NCBI GenBank assembly: GCA_015057165.1
Contig: SVEY01000012.1
Span: forward strand, 1 to 64,000
Length of the DNA stretch: 64,000 nucleotides
Direction of reading: 5' to 3'
Origin: Lachnospiraceae bacterium
GTDB taxonomy: Bacteria > Bacillota > Clostridia > Lachnospirales > Lachnospiraceae
Shown: positions 1 through 7,770 of the stretch, piece by piece
How positions within the stretch are numbered: position 1 is the first letter of the stretch
Layout of the letters: each line of letters opens with the position of its first letter
Notes under the pieces: generated by a model
Databases searched by the model: none
Seen by the model: the letters and a program-made list of their open reading frames with translations, nothing else
Told to the model about the DNA's origin: nothing
Position numbers and translations under genes: made by a program

Positions 1-105
1 TAACTACAACCTGTATGTAACTATTATAGATATTCATCATTAGTCTAAGAGATTTACACAAAATTATTTACACTCTCGAACAAGTTTGGGTACACGTTCA
101 CCATC

Positions 106-321
106 CTAGTTCCAAACCATTTCAAGCTTCTTTTCTTTCTTAACACAATCTTCTAGATACAAATTAATCAGTGTTTGATATGGTATTCCAGTATCTTTTG
201 ACTCGTTCTTAAAATAATCAATAACAGAAGGGGCCAATTTAATTGTTATTTGCTTCTTTAATTCTTTGGCATAAGGATTCTTTCTTGGATTCAAACTATC
301 AATATCATATTCCTCTAACAT
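106..321 (-). CDS. brnA: BrnA-type antitoxin
   Basis: Small (71 aa) antitoxin candidate of a type II toxin-antitoxin pair. It lies directly downstream of, and overlaps by 17 bp, a recognisable BrnT toxin, which is the normal BrnT-BrnA order. The middle of the protein (KKQITIKLAPSVIDYFK, then a turn and a second helix with PYQTLINLYL) has the ribbon-helix-helix pattern of BrnA/CopG DNA-binding proteins: a short beta strand that pairs in the dimer, followed by two helices. By family knowledge it should neutralise BrnT and, with it, repress the shared promoter. Assignment rests on the fold pattern and position. Confidence 0.8.
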   Translation of the reverse strand: MLEEYDIDSLNPRKNPYAKELKKQITIKLAPSVIDYFKNESKDTGIPYQTLINLYLEDCVKKEKKLEMVWN

Positions 322-589
322 ATCGCTCTTCCTCCTTCTTTGTTGCTTTTCTTGCGGAAATAATTCTAATTATAGAATCTGATTCCCTGTAACAATGACA
401 TACTATACACACATTAGAATCTTCACTCATCCCCAACAGAAGAAACCTATCCTCTACCTCTGAATGTGCAACATCGTCAAACATTATTGCGTTATCATCC
501 CAAAAAACTGTTTTAGCTTCTTCAAAGGATATTCCATGCTTTACTTGGTTTTTCTGATTCTTATTTTCATCCCAATCAAAAACTATCAC
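305..589 (-). CDS. brnT: BrnT-family ribonuclease toxin
   Basis: 94-aa BrnT (DUF497) toxin, a RelE-fold ribonuclease that inhibits translation in characterised systems. Family hallmarks are visible: the N-terminal FDWDENKN, then KHGISFEEA, a central E-x-R pair (VEDRFLLLG) and the C-terminal RIISARKATKKEEERY. The reading frame starts with GTG at 589, preceded by AGGAG at about 600-604. It is the first gene of the pair and overlaps brnA, so the two should be translationally coupled. A consensus-like promoter lies just upstream, and an array of hairpin repeats lies further upstream. Confidence 0.88.
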   Translation of the reverse strand: MIVFDWDENKNQKNQVKHGISFEEAKTVFWDDNAIMFDDVAHSEVEDRFLLLGMSEDSNVCIVCHCYRESDSIIRIISARKATKKEEERYVRGI

Positions 590-624
590 TACAACTTTGT
601 CTCCTAATTTATATTTACAAAATA

Positions 625-653
625 ATTATATTATATTTACCTCAATATGTCTA
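625..653 (-). promoter_or_regulatory. Promoter of brnTA
   Basis: On the minus strand, TAGACA (648-653) and TATAAT (625-630) are separated by 17 bp, about 35 bp upstream of the brnT GTG start. It is the only good sigma-A-like pair in this gap. Confidence 0.6.
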
Positions 654-690
654 TATCCCCCAGCAAAAATGCTCCTATTATCTCTCTACG

Positions 691-1117
691 TTAGCCCTGA
701 TTAAAGCAATGATTTAGAAGCTTTTTGAGGCTTTTCATTGCTTTTTCGCTGGAATTTCCAGGTTAAGCCCTGATAAAAGCAATGATTTAGAAGCTTTTGA
801 GGGCTTTTCATTGCTTTTGGGCTAAGATTTTGGGGCTTAGCCCTGATAAAAGCAATGATTTAGAAGATTTTGGCGGCTTTTCATTGCTTTTGGGTTGGAA
901 TTTAGGGGGGTAGCCCTGATAAAAGCAATGATTTTAAAGCTTTTGACGGCTTTTCATTGCTTTTGGGCTAAGATTTTGGGGCTTAGCCCTGATAAAAGCA
1001 ATGATTTAGAAGCTTTTGACGGCTTTTCATTGCTTTTTCGCTAGAACTTAGGGGCTTAGCCCTGATTAAAGCAATGATTTAGAAGCCTTTGGCGGCTTTT
1101 CATTGCTTTTGGCGACA
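691..1117. repeat. Six tandem 73-bp hairpin repeats
   Basis: The anchor (T)TAGCCCTGA or a one-base variant recurs at 691, 764, 837, 910, 983 and 1056, exactly 73 bp apart each time. Every unit contains the inverted pair AAAGCAATGA and TCATTGCTTT (10-11 bp arms) around a loop of about 20 nt. The arms are the same in all six copies while the loop and linker vary (for example GAAGCTTTTGAGGG, GAAGATTTTGGCGG, AAAGCTTTTGACGG). The array lies between brnT and tRNA-Leu and has no open frame. It could be tandem transcription or processing hairpins, a repeated small RNA, or a protein-binding array. Function unknown. Confidence 0.9.
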
Positions 1118-1138
1118 TGACCGCAGGAGATGGGGTGA

Positions 1139-1249
1139 GGCGGGCTCAGAGTAAGGTCCAGTGGACCTTACTCCCGCCGAACTGACTGACGAGGCGTCCC
1201 CACGCCGAGGAGACAGAACCCGCATGGGTTCAGTCTCCTCCGGTGTGGG
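1139..1249. repeat. GC-rich double-palindrome island
   Basis: Two strong hairpins lie in a stretch much richer in GC than its surroundings. The first (1139-1178) has a perfect 11-bp inverted repeat AGTAAGGTCCA/TGGACCTTACT around one base, enclosed by GGCGGG/CCCGCC. The second (1198-1249) pairs CCCACGCCGAGGAGAC with its near-complement at 1233-1249, with GAACCC/GGGTTC at the tip. Neither is followed by a T run, so they do not look like ordinary terminators. It resembles the dispersed palindromic elements found elsewhere in this window (for example 10331-10418). Confidence 0.7.
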
Positions 1250-1313
1250 TAAGAAGACTAAAGAGGTTGTCTCCTAATTATAAAAAAAGAGGACCTACGC
1301 TGACGAGAATAAC

Positions 1314-1353
1314 AAAAAAGACCAAAGAGGCTATAAACAACCTCTTTAGTCTT
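1314..1353 (-). terminator. Rho-independent terminator of tRNA-Leu
   Basis: On the minus strand GACTAAAGAGG pairs with CCTCTTTGGTC around a 10-nt loop and is followed by TTTTTT. It starts about 9 bases past the tRNA 3' end. A partial copy of its left arm (AGACTAAAGAGGTTGT) recurs at about 1255-1271. Confidence 0.85.
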
Positions 1354-1361
1354 CTTATTCA

Positions 1362-1445
1362 TACAGGAGATGGGATTTGAACCCACACGATGTCGCCACC
1401 GCCAGATTTTGAGTCTGGTGCGTCTACCAATTCCGCCACTCCTGC
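1362..1445 (-). tRNA. tRNA-Leu (anticodon CAA)
   Basis: 84-nt class II tRNA on the minus strand. The acceptor 5' arm GCAGGAG (1445 downward) pairs with CTCCTGT (a G-U closing pair). The anticodon arm is CCAGA/CTCAAAA/TCTGG, giving anticodon CAA (reads UUG). A long variable arm follows, then the T arm GTGGGTTCAAATCCCAT. CCA is not encoded. It has its own promoter and terminator. Confidence 0.95.
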
Positions 1446-1456
1446 ACGCAAAGCAT

Positions 1457-1485
1457 ATTGTATCATAACAATATGCTCATTTCAA
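1457..1485 (-). promoter_or_regulatory. Promoter of tRNA-Leu, overlapping a hairpin
   Basis: TTGAAA (1480-1485) and TACAAT (1457-1462) are 17 bp apart, about 12 bp before the tRNA. The same bases form a perfect inverted repeat GCATATTG/CAATATGC (1453-1476), just past the lysA stop, which might also limit read-through from lysA. Confidence 0.75.
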
Positions 1486-1495
1486 CACAAATCAT

Positions 1496-2764
1496 TTAGC
1501 ATAGATTATCTATAATTCCAAGTCCCTTAAAGGTCGCAAAATAATTTGCAGGTGTCTCAGCATTACGAATCAATTTATATGATCCATCTTCTTTTAGTAA
1601 TACTTCAGCGGACTTAAGCTTTCCATTGTAGTTATAACCCATTGTAAAGCCATGGGCACCTGTATCATGAATGAAGAGAATATCGCCCATATCAATTTTA
1701 GGAAGCTTCCTGTCTATTGCAAATTTATCATTGTTCTCACAGAGTGAACCTGTTACATCATAAGTATTAGTAAGAGGTGCATCTTCTTTACCAAGAACCG
1801 TTATATGATGATATGCGCCATACATTGCAGGACGCATAAGATTAACTGCACATGCATCTACACCAATATATTCTTTATATGTATGTTTCTCATGAATTGC
1901 TGTAGTTACAAGACCTCCATAAGGTCCCATCATAAATCTACCCATTTCTGTGTAAATAGACACATTTCCCATACCAGCAGGAACAAGTACCTCGTCATAT
2001 ACCTTATGTACGCCTTCTCCTATAACAAGGATGTCGTTAGGCTCTTTATCAGGCTCGTAAGGAATACCAACACCACCAGACAGATTAATAAAGTCAAGTT
2101 GTACCCCTGTTTCTTCTTTAATCTCAAGAGCAAGTTCAAATAACGTCTTAGCAAGAGTCGGATAGTAATCATTGGTTACAGTATTACTTACAAGGAAAGA
2201 ATGTAGTCCGAATCTCTCAACACCCTTAGATTTAAGAATCTTATATCCTTCGATTAACTGTTCCTTGGTAAATCCGTACTTGGCATCACCAGGATTATCC
2301 ATTATTCCATTAGACACAGAATACACTCCACCAGGATTATATCTTAGACTCATTGTTTTCGGAATATATCCAATTGTATCCTCTAAGAATTGAATATGTG
2401 TAAAATCGTCCAAGTTGATTGTTGCACCAACTTCTGCAGCATATTTAAATTCTTCAGCTGGAGTGTCATTAGAAGAGAACATTATCATATCTCCATTAAC
2501 ACCAAGCTCATTAGAAAGCATAAGCTCTGTCATAGAAGAACAATCCAGCCCACATCCATATTCCTTTAGAATATTAATTAGAAAAGGATTACAATTTGCC
2601 TTTACAGCATAATACTCTCTAAAGCCTTTATTCCAAGAAAATGCCTTCTTAACCTTAGCCGCATTTTCACGAATCCCCTTCTCATCGTAAATGTGAAAAG
2701 GTGTAGGAATCTCTTTTGCTATTTCTCTTACTTTTTCCTCTGTCACAAAACATTTCTTTGCCAT
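1496..2764 (-). CDS. lysA: Diaminopimelate decarboxylase
   Basis: 422-aa fold-III PLP enzyme that converts meso-diaminopimelate to L-lysine, the last step of lysine synthesis. The PLP lysine sits in YYAVKANCNPF near residue 53. The C-terminal beta domain carries DVTGSLCENNDKF (the Cys/Glu of the partner active site) and GDILFIHDTGAHGFTM. Length is typical of LysA. AAGGAG lies 7 bases before the ATG. It appears to be a single gene. dapA and dapB lie about 14 kb away in a separate operon. A second fold-III decarboxylase in this window (47005-48174) is shorter and sits in an envelope operon, so this copy is the better lysine enzyme. Confidence 0.92.
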   Translation of the reverse strand: MAKKCFVTEEKVREIAKEIPTPFHIYDEKGIRENAAKVKKAFSWNKGFREYYAVKANCNPFLINILKEYGCGLDCSSMTELMLSNELGVNGDMIMFSSNDTPAEEFKYAAEVGATINLDDFTHIQFLEDTIGYIPKTMSLRYNPGGVYSVSNGIMDNPGDAKYGFTKEQLIEGYKILKSKGVERFGLHSFLVSNTVTNDYYPTLAKTLFELALEIKEETGVQLDFINLSGGVGIPYEPDKEPNDILVIGEGVHKVYDEVLVPAGMGNVSIYTEMGRFMMGPYGGLVTTAIHEKHTYKEYIGVDACAVNLMRPAMYGAYHHITVLGKEDAPLTNTYDVTGSLCENNDKFAIDRKLPKIDMGDILFIHDTGAHGFTMGYNYNGKLKSAEVLLKEDGSYKLIRNAETPANYFATFKGLGIIDNLC

Positions 2765-2818
2765 GATAATCTCCTTATGTATTAGTAATCTTTTTTAATT
2801 CATTCTATAAACTTGCTT

Positions 2819-2848
2819 ATTATATCATATTTACGTGAATTTATACAA
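2819..2848 (-). promoter_or_regulatory. Probable lysA promoter
   Basis: TATAAT at 2819-2824 with a weak -35 (TTGTAT, 2843-2848, 18-bp spacing), within the last codons of the gene upstream. The -10 is convincing and the -35 is marginal. Confidence 0.45.
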
Positions 2849-3985
2849 AATAATCCTATCATCTGGGTATGCAACATATCTTAATTTATTAAGTCCACCA
2901 CAATATTCTGTAAAGCGCCCATCATCAATAAAATATTCTTTCATCTTATTGTATGTCTCTTGATTTCCACACTTTATTGATACATCCCTATCTTGTACAT
3001 ATCCATTGTGAAGTATCATTCCCATCTTTTCTTTCTGGAAAGTATCGAAGTACAAACCTTCTTGATAGAAATAGTTATCATTAATTGAATAGCAATCTGG
3101 CATAGGGAAAACAGCTTGTATCTGATGTGTCCTATTCATCTCTTCAGAAGTTACATTAAGCATATTATATGACACTTTATTCGTATCAGAATACTCTCCA
3201 TAATTAGCATTCCCCCAGGTTATGTCCATATAATAGTACTCATTATCTAGCTTTACACAATTCCAAGCATGCAATCCTTCGTCCGTAGCTCCAGGAACCA
3301 CTATACTTTGTATACCCATTTTACTAAACAGATAATTAGCCGCATTAGAATATCCCTGACAAACTGTCTGTCCATTTAGAAATACAGAAATAATATTCTG
3401 ATTATCTGGCGCATCAGCAACATAATCTACTCTGTTAATAAGTGTCTCATATACCCATTTAGACTTCTCATAATCACTAGAAGTCATAGGAATTTCACTA
3501 AGCCAGGAATTTACAACTGCATCTATTTTTTGTTGTGTCGCGTCTCTATCCTGCTTCGTCATGGTATACTGAGGTGCAACTTTAAAACCAGGATCACTTA
3601 ATATACCACTACTTGTTACATAAGAATATCCGTCTACATAAAACAATTCCCCGTAATCTGCAGCTATGCACTCTGTAACATCAGACAGCACCTTATCATC
3701 TGTAGTAGAAACCTTAATAGACAGTTCCATATCAATTATACCTTTATAAAGCTCATCATATACCTTTTTATGAGTCTCATCTAAAGTATTATAAGCATAC
3801 TTTTCGTTGCTTATTGTTGACTCAGACTGAGGTGCATCACTTGTAATATCAAATGTCTCATCGCTCAACATAGTAAGACAACTAACACAGCTTATAGGAC
3901 CAATGCAGCCACCTAAGCTAAACATAGACATAACTATTACAAGCATAAACGCCATTGTTTTTATTCCAGCAAATCTTTTTCTCAT
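2831..3985 (-). CDS. Transglutaminase-like surface protein
   Basis: 384 aa. The N-terminus is basic and then hydrophobic, ending SLGGC, which fits a lipoprotein signal with lipidated Cys near residue 27; export and membrane anchoring are inferred. The middle holds a transglutaminase/protease-like core: Cys in GQTVCQGYSNAAN (about 208-220), His in EGLHAWNCVKL and Asp in YYMDITWGNA, the Cys-His-Asp triad in the expected order. The last 120 residues are unassigned. Its ATG overlaps the stop of the amidase gene by 4 bases, so it is translationally coupled and may act on the wall or on surface proteins. Substrate unknown. Confidence 0.8.
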   Translation of the reverse strand: MRKRFAGIKTMAFMLVIVMSMFSLGGCIGPISCVSCLTMLSDETFDITSDAPQSESTISNEKYAYNTLDETHKKVYDELYKGIIDMELSIKVSTTDDKVLSDVTECIAADYGELFYVDGYSYVTSSGILSDPGFKVAPQYTMTKQDRDATQQKIDAVVNSWLSEIPMTSSDYEKSKWVYETLINRVDYVADAPDNQNIISVFLNGQTVCQGYSNAANYLFSKMGIQSIVVPGATDEGLHAWNCVKLDNEYYYMDITWGNANYGEYSDTNKVSYNMLNVTSEEMNRTHQIQAVFPMPDCYSINDNYFYQEGLYFDTFQKEKMGMILHNGYVQDRDVSIKCGNQETYNKMKEYFIDDGRFTEYCGGLNKLRYVAYPDDRIILYKFT

Positions 3986-4656
3986 AGCTTCTTCTCTACA
4001 TCTTTAAGAAAACTCTTCCATGCGTCTTCGTTATCTACAAAGTATTTCGGACACGCCTTTCCTGTAACATCATAATGTCTTATCACTCCACTTGATGATA
4101 ATCCATATTTTTTGCATAACCAAGCTACTAAATCCACCAGACTATTGTAGGTCTTATCATTGAATTTACCAGTTTCATCTGGATGACAACACTCAATTGC
4201 TATTGTGTCAGTGTTCCTAGAATTAGACGCATAACATATCTCATCTAAGGGGATACATTGTATTATCTCACCATCCAGACCTATAATGTAATGACTACTA
4301 GCTTTTGTTTTGTGACTAATCATAAGATTCTGAAAGTAATCACGATTATCCTTGGCACTACTTCCAGGATTTGCAGTATAATGTACAACTATACCATTTA
4401 CTTTATTAAGAGCAATACCCGGCCTAGAATAAGAGTTTACCGTAAGAAGATCTTGTGTAACATTAGGACCATCTCCATCACTTTTATTCATAAGGCTACT
4501 TACACCTTTAACTACAACAGAAATCGTTGCAATCAGTCCAATTATTGCAAAAAATATTACTACTATCTGAAAAACAATCTTAAGTATTCTTTGCTTTTGC
4601 TTTTTACCATAAGTCTTTTTTCTACCCTTACCCTTAGTACTTCCTTTTTTTGCCAT
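3982..4656 (-). CDS. Membrane-anchored N-acetylmuramoyl-L-alanine amidase
   Basis: 224 aa with a lysine-rich cytoplasmic start, one membrane segment at about 26-50 and an extracellular amidase_2 (PGRP-like) domain. Zinc ligands are visible: first His in GIVVHYTANPG, second His in GVIRHYDVTGKACP and the Cys of the same motif. By family knowledge it cleaves the bond between muramic acid and the stem peptide. The SSHYIIG and AIECCHPD segments also match the fold. It lies between ptsI (18 bp upstream) and the transglutaminase gene (4-bp overlap). Its ribosome site (GATGAGG) is weak. Confidence 0.87.
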   Translation of the reverse strand: MAKKGSTKGKGRKKTYGKKQKQRILKIVFQIVVIFFAIIGLIATISVVVKGVSSLMNKSDGDGPNVTQDLLTVNSYSRPGIALNKVNGIVVHYTANPGSSAKDNRDYFQNLMISHKTKASSHYIIGLDGEIIQCIPLDEICYASNSRNTDTIAIECCHPDETGKFNDKTYNSLVDLVAWLCKKYGLSSSGVIRHYDVTGKACPKYFVDNEDAWKSFLKDVEKKL

Positions 4657-4674
4657 TGCGAAAGCCTCATCAAA

Positions 4675-6297
4675 TTATAATTCTCTAATGTATTTTCTAA
4701 ATAACAGGATTTGTCTTGGCTGAACAGATAGTCCCTTAATTCCCGCATCGATAACCCACTTTAATGTCTCTTTATTACTACTTAAATCACCACATAAGCC
4801 TACAGGAATTCCCTCTTTCTCACCGGCTTTTATTATATTCTTTATAATACGCCTCATGGCTTCATCACTATAATCGTGAAGATCGACATAAGAATTCATT
4901 CTGTCTGCTGCATACAGAAATTGTGATAAATCATTAGTTCCTATACTCATAAATTCAACTTTAGGAGCTATCATATCAGCAACTAATGCTGCTGCAGGGG
5001 TCTCAATTACAGCACCCTGCCCAGGTAGAGCATATTTTACCTTTTCATGTATTAATTCTTCTTCAACCTCTTTGCTTACTCCTTTAATCCAATCTATTTC
5101 CTCAGGAGCAGTTATCATAGGATACATTACTTTAACATTATCTTTGCCATAGTATGACGCTTTATATAATGCTCGAAGTTGAACCTTAAATATTTTCTTG
5201 TTATTCATACTGAATCTGATTCCACGACTCCCCATAGAAGGGTTAATACAAGGAATCTGATCAAGATAAGGAGCCTGCTTATCACCACCTATATCAACAG
5301 TACGAAAAACAATAATCTTGCCATCAACCTTCTCTATAGCTTCCTTATATATATTGAATTGTTCTTCTTCAGTAGGTAAAGTCTTTGAAGAAAGATATAT
5401 GTATTCTGTACGAAATAATCCAACACCTTCAGCATCATTTTTTAGAGCTTTATCAATTTCTTCTAACGAAGACACATTAGCATAAAGTATTATTCGCTCT
5501 CCACCATGTGTCAAGGTATCATGCCCCTTAAAACGCTGTAGCTTCTCTTTTTCTAAATCATCTTTTTTTATAGCTTCTCTAATCTCTTGTATCTTCTCAT
5601 CTGTAGGAAGAACAATAAATTTATCTTTTGTTGCATATAAGGCGCAATCCTGCCCATTAGATACATTCAAAGTAGCATTCTTCGCATTAATAATAAGAGG
5701 TATATCGTACGTTCTTGCTAGAATAGCAAGATGGGAATTATAAGAACCTCTTTCTATAACTAATCCTTTAACGTTTTCTCTACCAATTGAGAAAAACTGG
5801 CTAGGTGTTAAATCACGCGCAACAATAATACTTGGCTTATCAGGTACATCTACTCTAACATCTTCATCTTCTAGGCATAGTATAAGTCTGTTAATTATAT
5901 CTTCTAAATCTACAATACGAGCTCTCAGCCTAGGATTGTCCTTAATATTGTCAACAACTTTAATATACTTCTCACCAATAGTTTTGACAGCATACGCTGC
6001 ACTAGCATTTTCATTTAATATCATCTTCACAACATCATTCTTAAATCTTCCGTCGTCAAGATATATAATATATGCCTCAAAAATGCTAGCTCCAATAGAG
6101 CCAGCATCATCTCCCGATTTATCAAGTAGTTCCTTTATTTGTTCTTTTGCCTTCTCCTTTGCTGTCCAAAAACGTTGTATCTCGCTTCGAGAATTCTTAG
6201 TTTTCTTTTCTAACACTTCAACTTTAGGTGCAGTAACAACAAATACCGGACCTCTAGCAACCCCCTCAGAGGCGCATTTACCTTCTATTGTATTCAT
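4675..6297 (-). CDS. ptsI: PTS enzyme I (phosphoenolpyruvate-protein phosphotransferase)
   Basis: 540-aa cytoplasmic enzyme I, which passes phosphate from PEP to HPr to drive sugar uptake. The phosphorylated histidine is His189 in GSYNSHLAILART, the same residue number as in E. coli. The PEP-binding barrel has GLFRTEYIY, GSRGIRFSM, VMYPMI, GTNDLSQF and the catalytic Cys in VGLCGD. Full length, with GAGGATAG before the ATG. No ptsH or sugar-specific PTS gene is nearby; it sits 9 bp after an HD-GYP regulator in an operon with clpX and cell-wall genes. Confidence 0.95.
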   Translation of the reverse strand: MNTIEGKCASEGVARGPVFVVTAPKVEVLEKKTKNSRSEIQRFWTAKEKAKEQIKELLDKSGDDAGSIGASIFEAYIIYLDDGRFKNDVVKMILNENASAAYAVKTIGEKYIKVVDNIKDNPRLRARIVDLEDIINRLILCLEDEDVRVDVPDKPSIIVARDLTPSQFFSIGRENVKGLVIERGSYNSHLAILARTYDIPLIINAKNATLNVSNGQDCALYATKDKFIVLPTDEKIQEIREAIKKDDLEKEKLQRFKGHDTLTHGGERIILYANVSSLEEIDKALKNDAEGVGLFRTEYIYLSSKTLPTEEEQFNIYKEAIEKVDGKIIVFRTVDIGGDKQAPYLDQIPCINPSMGSRGIRFSMNNKKIFKVQLRALYKASYYGKDNVKVMYPMITAPEEIDWIKGVSKEVEEELIHEKVKYALPGQGAVIETPAAALVADMIAPKVEFMSIGTNDLSQFLYAADRMNSYVDLHDYSDEAMRRIIKNIIKAGEKEGIPVGLCGDLSSNKETLKWVIDAGIKGLSVQPRQILLFRKYIREL

Positions 6298-6306
6298 ATC
6301 TATCCT

Positions 6307-7746
6307 CTACAAACTATTTGAAAATATTCTTCCAACTTCAGTCTTAATATATGTCGTATTATATGGACGAAGTAAATATCCTCTTGTCTCAAACTCCTTA
6401 CAGGCAGATATCGTCCTTTCATCGCTATCATCAGAAACAAATAAAATTGGTATACCAAAGTCAGTCATTTCATTTATCTCATCAGCCGTCTCTTCTCCAG
6501 TCATTATAGGCATGTCGAGATCACATATAATTAAGTCTGGTTTTTTCTTCTCTAAAATGTAATTAATAGCATCACGACCATTTCTAAAGGCAACAATCAA
6601 ATATTGTTCCTCAAGAATCAATCCAAGAATATTAAGATGACTCATCTCATCATCAATAAGCATTACTAATTTCTTATTAGCATTTTCAACCATTATCTTA
6701 CGCTTCTTCTCAAGCTTCTCAAGATTTTCACCTGACAAATCTCTTGAATTAACAATAGTAAGTGAAAGATTTCTCTTAAGAGTAAGATCAAGGGTTGAGC
6801 CATTAAGAAGTCTTATTATAGGTCTTAGATTATTATATCCAGAGTTTTCAACAATAATTCCAGCTCTTCCATCTGACAATGTCACTCCCGTTCCCTTAGG
6901 ATAAAGGGAAACAAAATCAAGAAGCGCCTCAACCATTCTCTGGTTAAATAGTATTCCACAGCCTCCCATCATATATTCAGCTGCTTCATATGGAGAATAT
7001 GGTTTCTTATAAGGACGTTCAGACACAAGTGCATCATATACGTCTGCCACATGAAGTATCTTGGTAAAATCGGACTGCTCATCACCTCTCGTACCATTAG
7101 GATAACCTGTTCCATCTTCATTCTCATGATGTGAAAGAACAGCCTCTTTTACTTCATCAGCAATTTTCGGATCATCCTTTATAAGTTCATAAGAAAGAAC
7201 AGGATGTTTTCTCATAAGATTGTATTCTTCCTGCGTTAGTCTTCCAGGCTTATTAATAATATCCTCAGGTATTGAGAGTTTTCCCAAATCATGAAGTAAA
7301 GCAGCTGTCACAAGCATTTTAAGATCATGCTCATCATAATGTAATCCTATTCCAATCACACAGGAATACACAGCAACATTTACGGAATGAGAGTATGTAA
7401 AATTATCATATGTTCTAAGGTCAGTCATATCAATAGAAACTTTACCCTTAGACGCTATATGTTCTACAATTCTCTTAGCGACTTTCTTACAGCCATCAAT
7501 ATCGCGAGCTCTTACACATGATAGACCTTCAGCCCTAAGAGCCGGAGATATAACTTCTTCTATGTCTATATCAGCAGACAATTCATCATTAATATAAATG
7601 CCATGATATCCGTATTTTTTAATTGTATCAATATCTTCTTGTGATAGCTCAGTCTTACTTGTGACAATAATCTCGCCATAATAATCATACAGGCTACCTG
7701 TCGACACCATCCCTGGCTTAACCTCATCTAACAATACATATCTCAT
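6307..7746 (-). CDS. HD-GYP phosphodiesterase with C-terminal receiver domain
   Basis: 479 aa. An N-terminal region of about 100 residues (LLDEVKPGM start, DUF3391-like) precedes an HD-GYP domain: His120, LHDLGK at 151-156, the HHENEDGTGYP signature at 206-216 and HVADVYDAL. Such domains usually hydrolyse cyclic di-GMP. A receiver domain follows (about 357-479) with an acidic pair in LMLIDDE, phospho-Asp in LIICDLDMP, but RPY where the usual KP lysine stands. Receiver domains in this family are more often N-terminal, so the order is uncommon. Located between clpX and ptsI, 24 and 9 bp away. Confidence 0.88.
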   Translation of the reverse strand: MRYVLLDEVKPGMVSTGSLYDYYGEIIVTSKTELSQEDIDTIKKYGYHGIYINDELSADIDIEEVISPALRAEGLSCVRARDIDGCKKVAKRIVEHIASKGKVSIDMTDLRTYDNFTYSHSVNVAVYSCVIGIGLHYDEHDLKMLVTAALLHDLGKLSIPEDIINKPGRLTQEEYNLMRKHPVLSYELIKDDPKIADEVKEAVLSHHENEDGTGYPNGTRGDEQSDFTKILHVADVYDALVSERPYKKPYSPYEAAEYMMGGCGILFNQRMVEALLDFVSLYPKGTGVTLSDGRAGIIVENSGYNNLRPIIRLLNGSTLDLTLKRNLSLTIVNSRDLSGENLEKLEKKRKIMVENANKKLVMLIDDEMSHLNILGLILEEQYLIVAFRNGRDAINYILEKKKPDLIICDLDMPIMTGEETADEINEMTDFGIPILFVSDDSDERTISACKEFETRGYLLRPYNTTYIKTEVGRIFSNSL

Positions 7747-7770
7747 AGATGCTTCTCCTAATTTTCTAGC

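Noticed and set aside
691..1117. CRISPR array
   Set aside because: The period is regular but the unit is contiguous 73 bp with an internal hairpin. The variable parts are slight variants of one sequence, not unique spacers, and no cas gene is present.
1139..1249. rRNA fragment or second tRNA
   Set aside because: GC-rich and structured, but no cloverleaf or conserved rRNA segment can be drawn.
1805..2612. Plus-strand open frames inside lysA
   Set aside because: Low-complexity shadows antisense to a full-length conserved enzyme.
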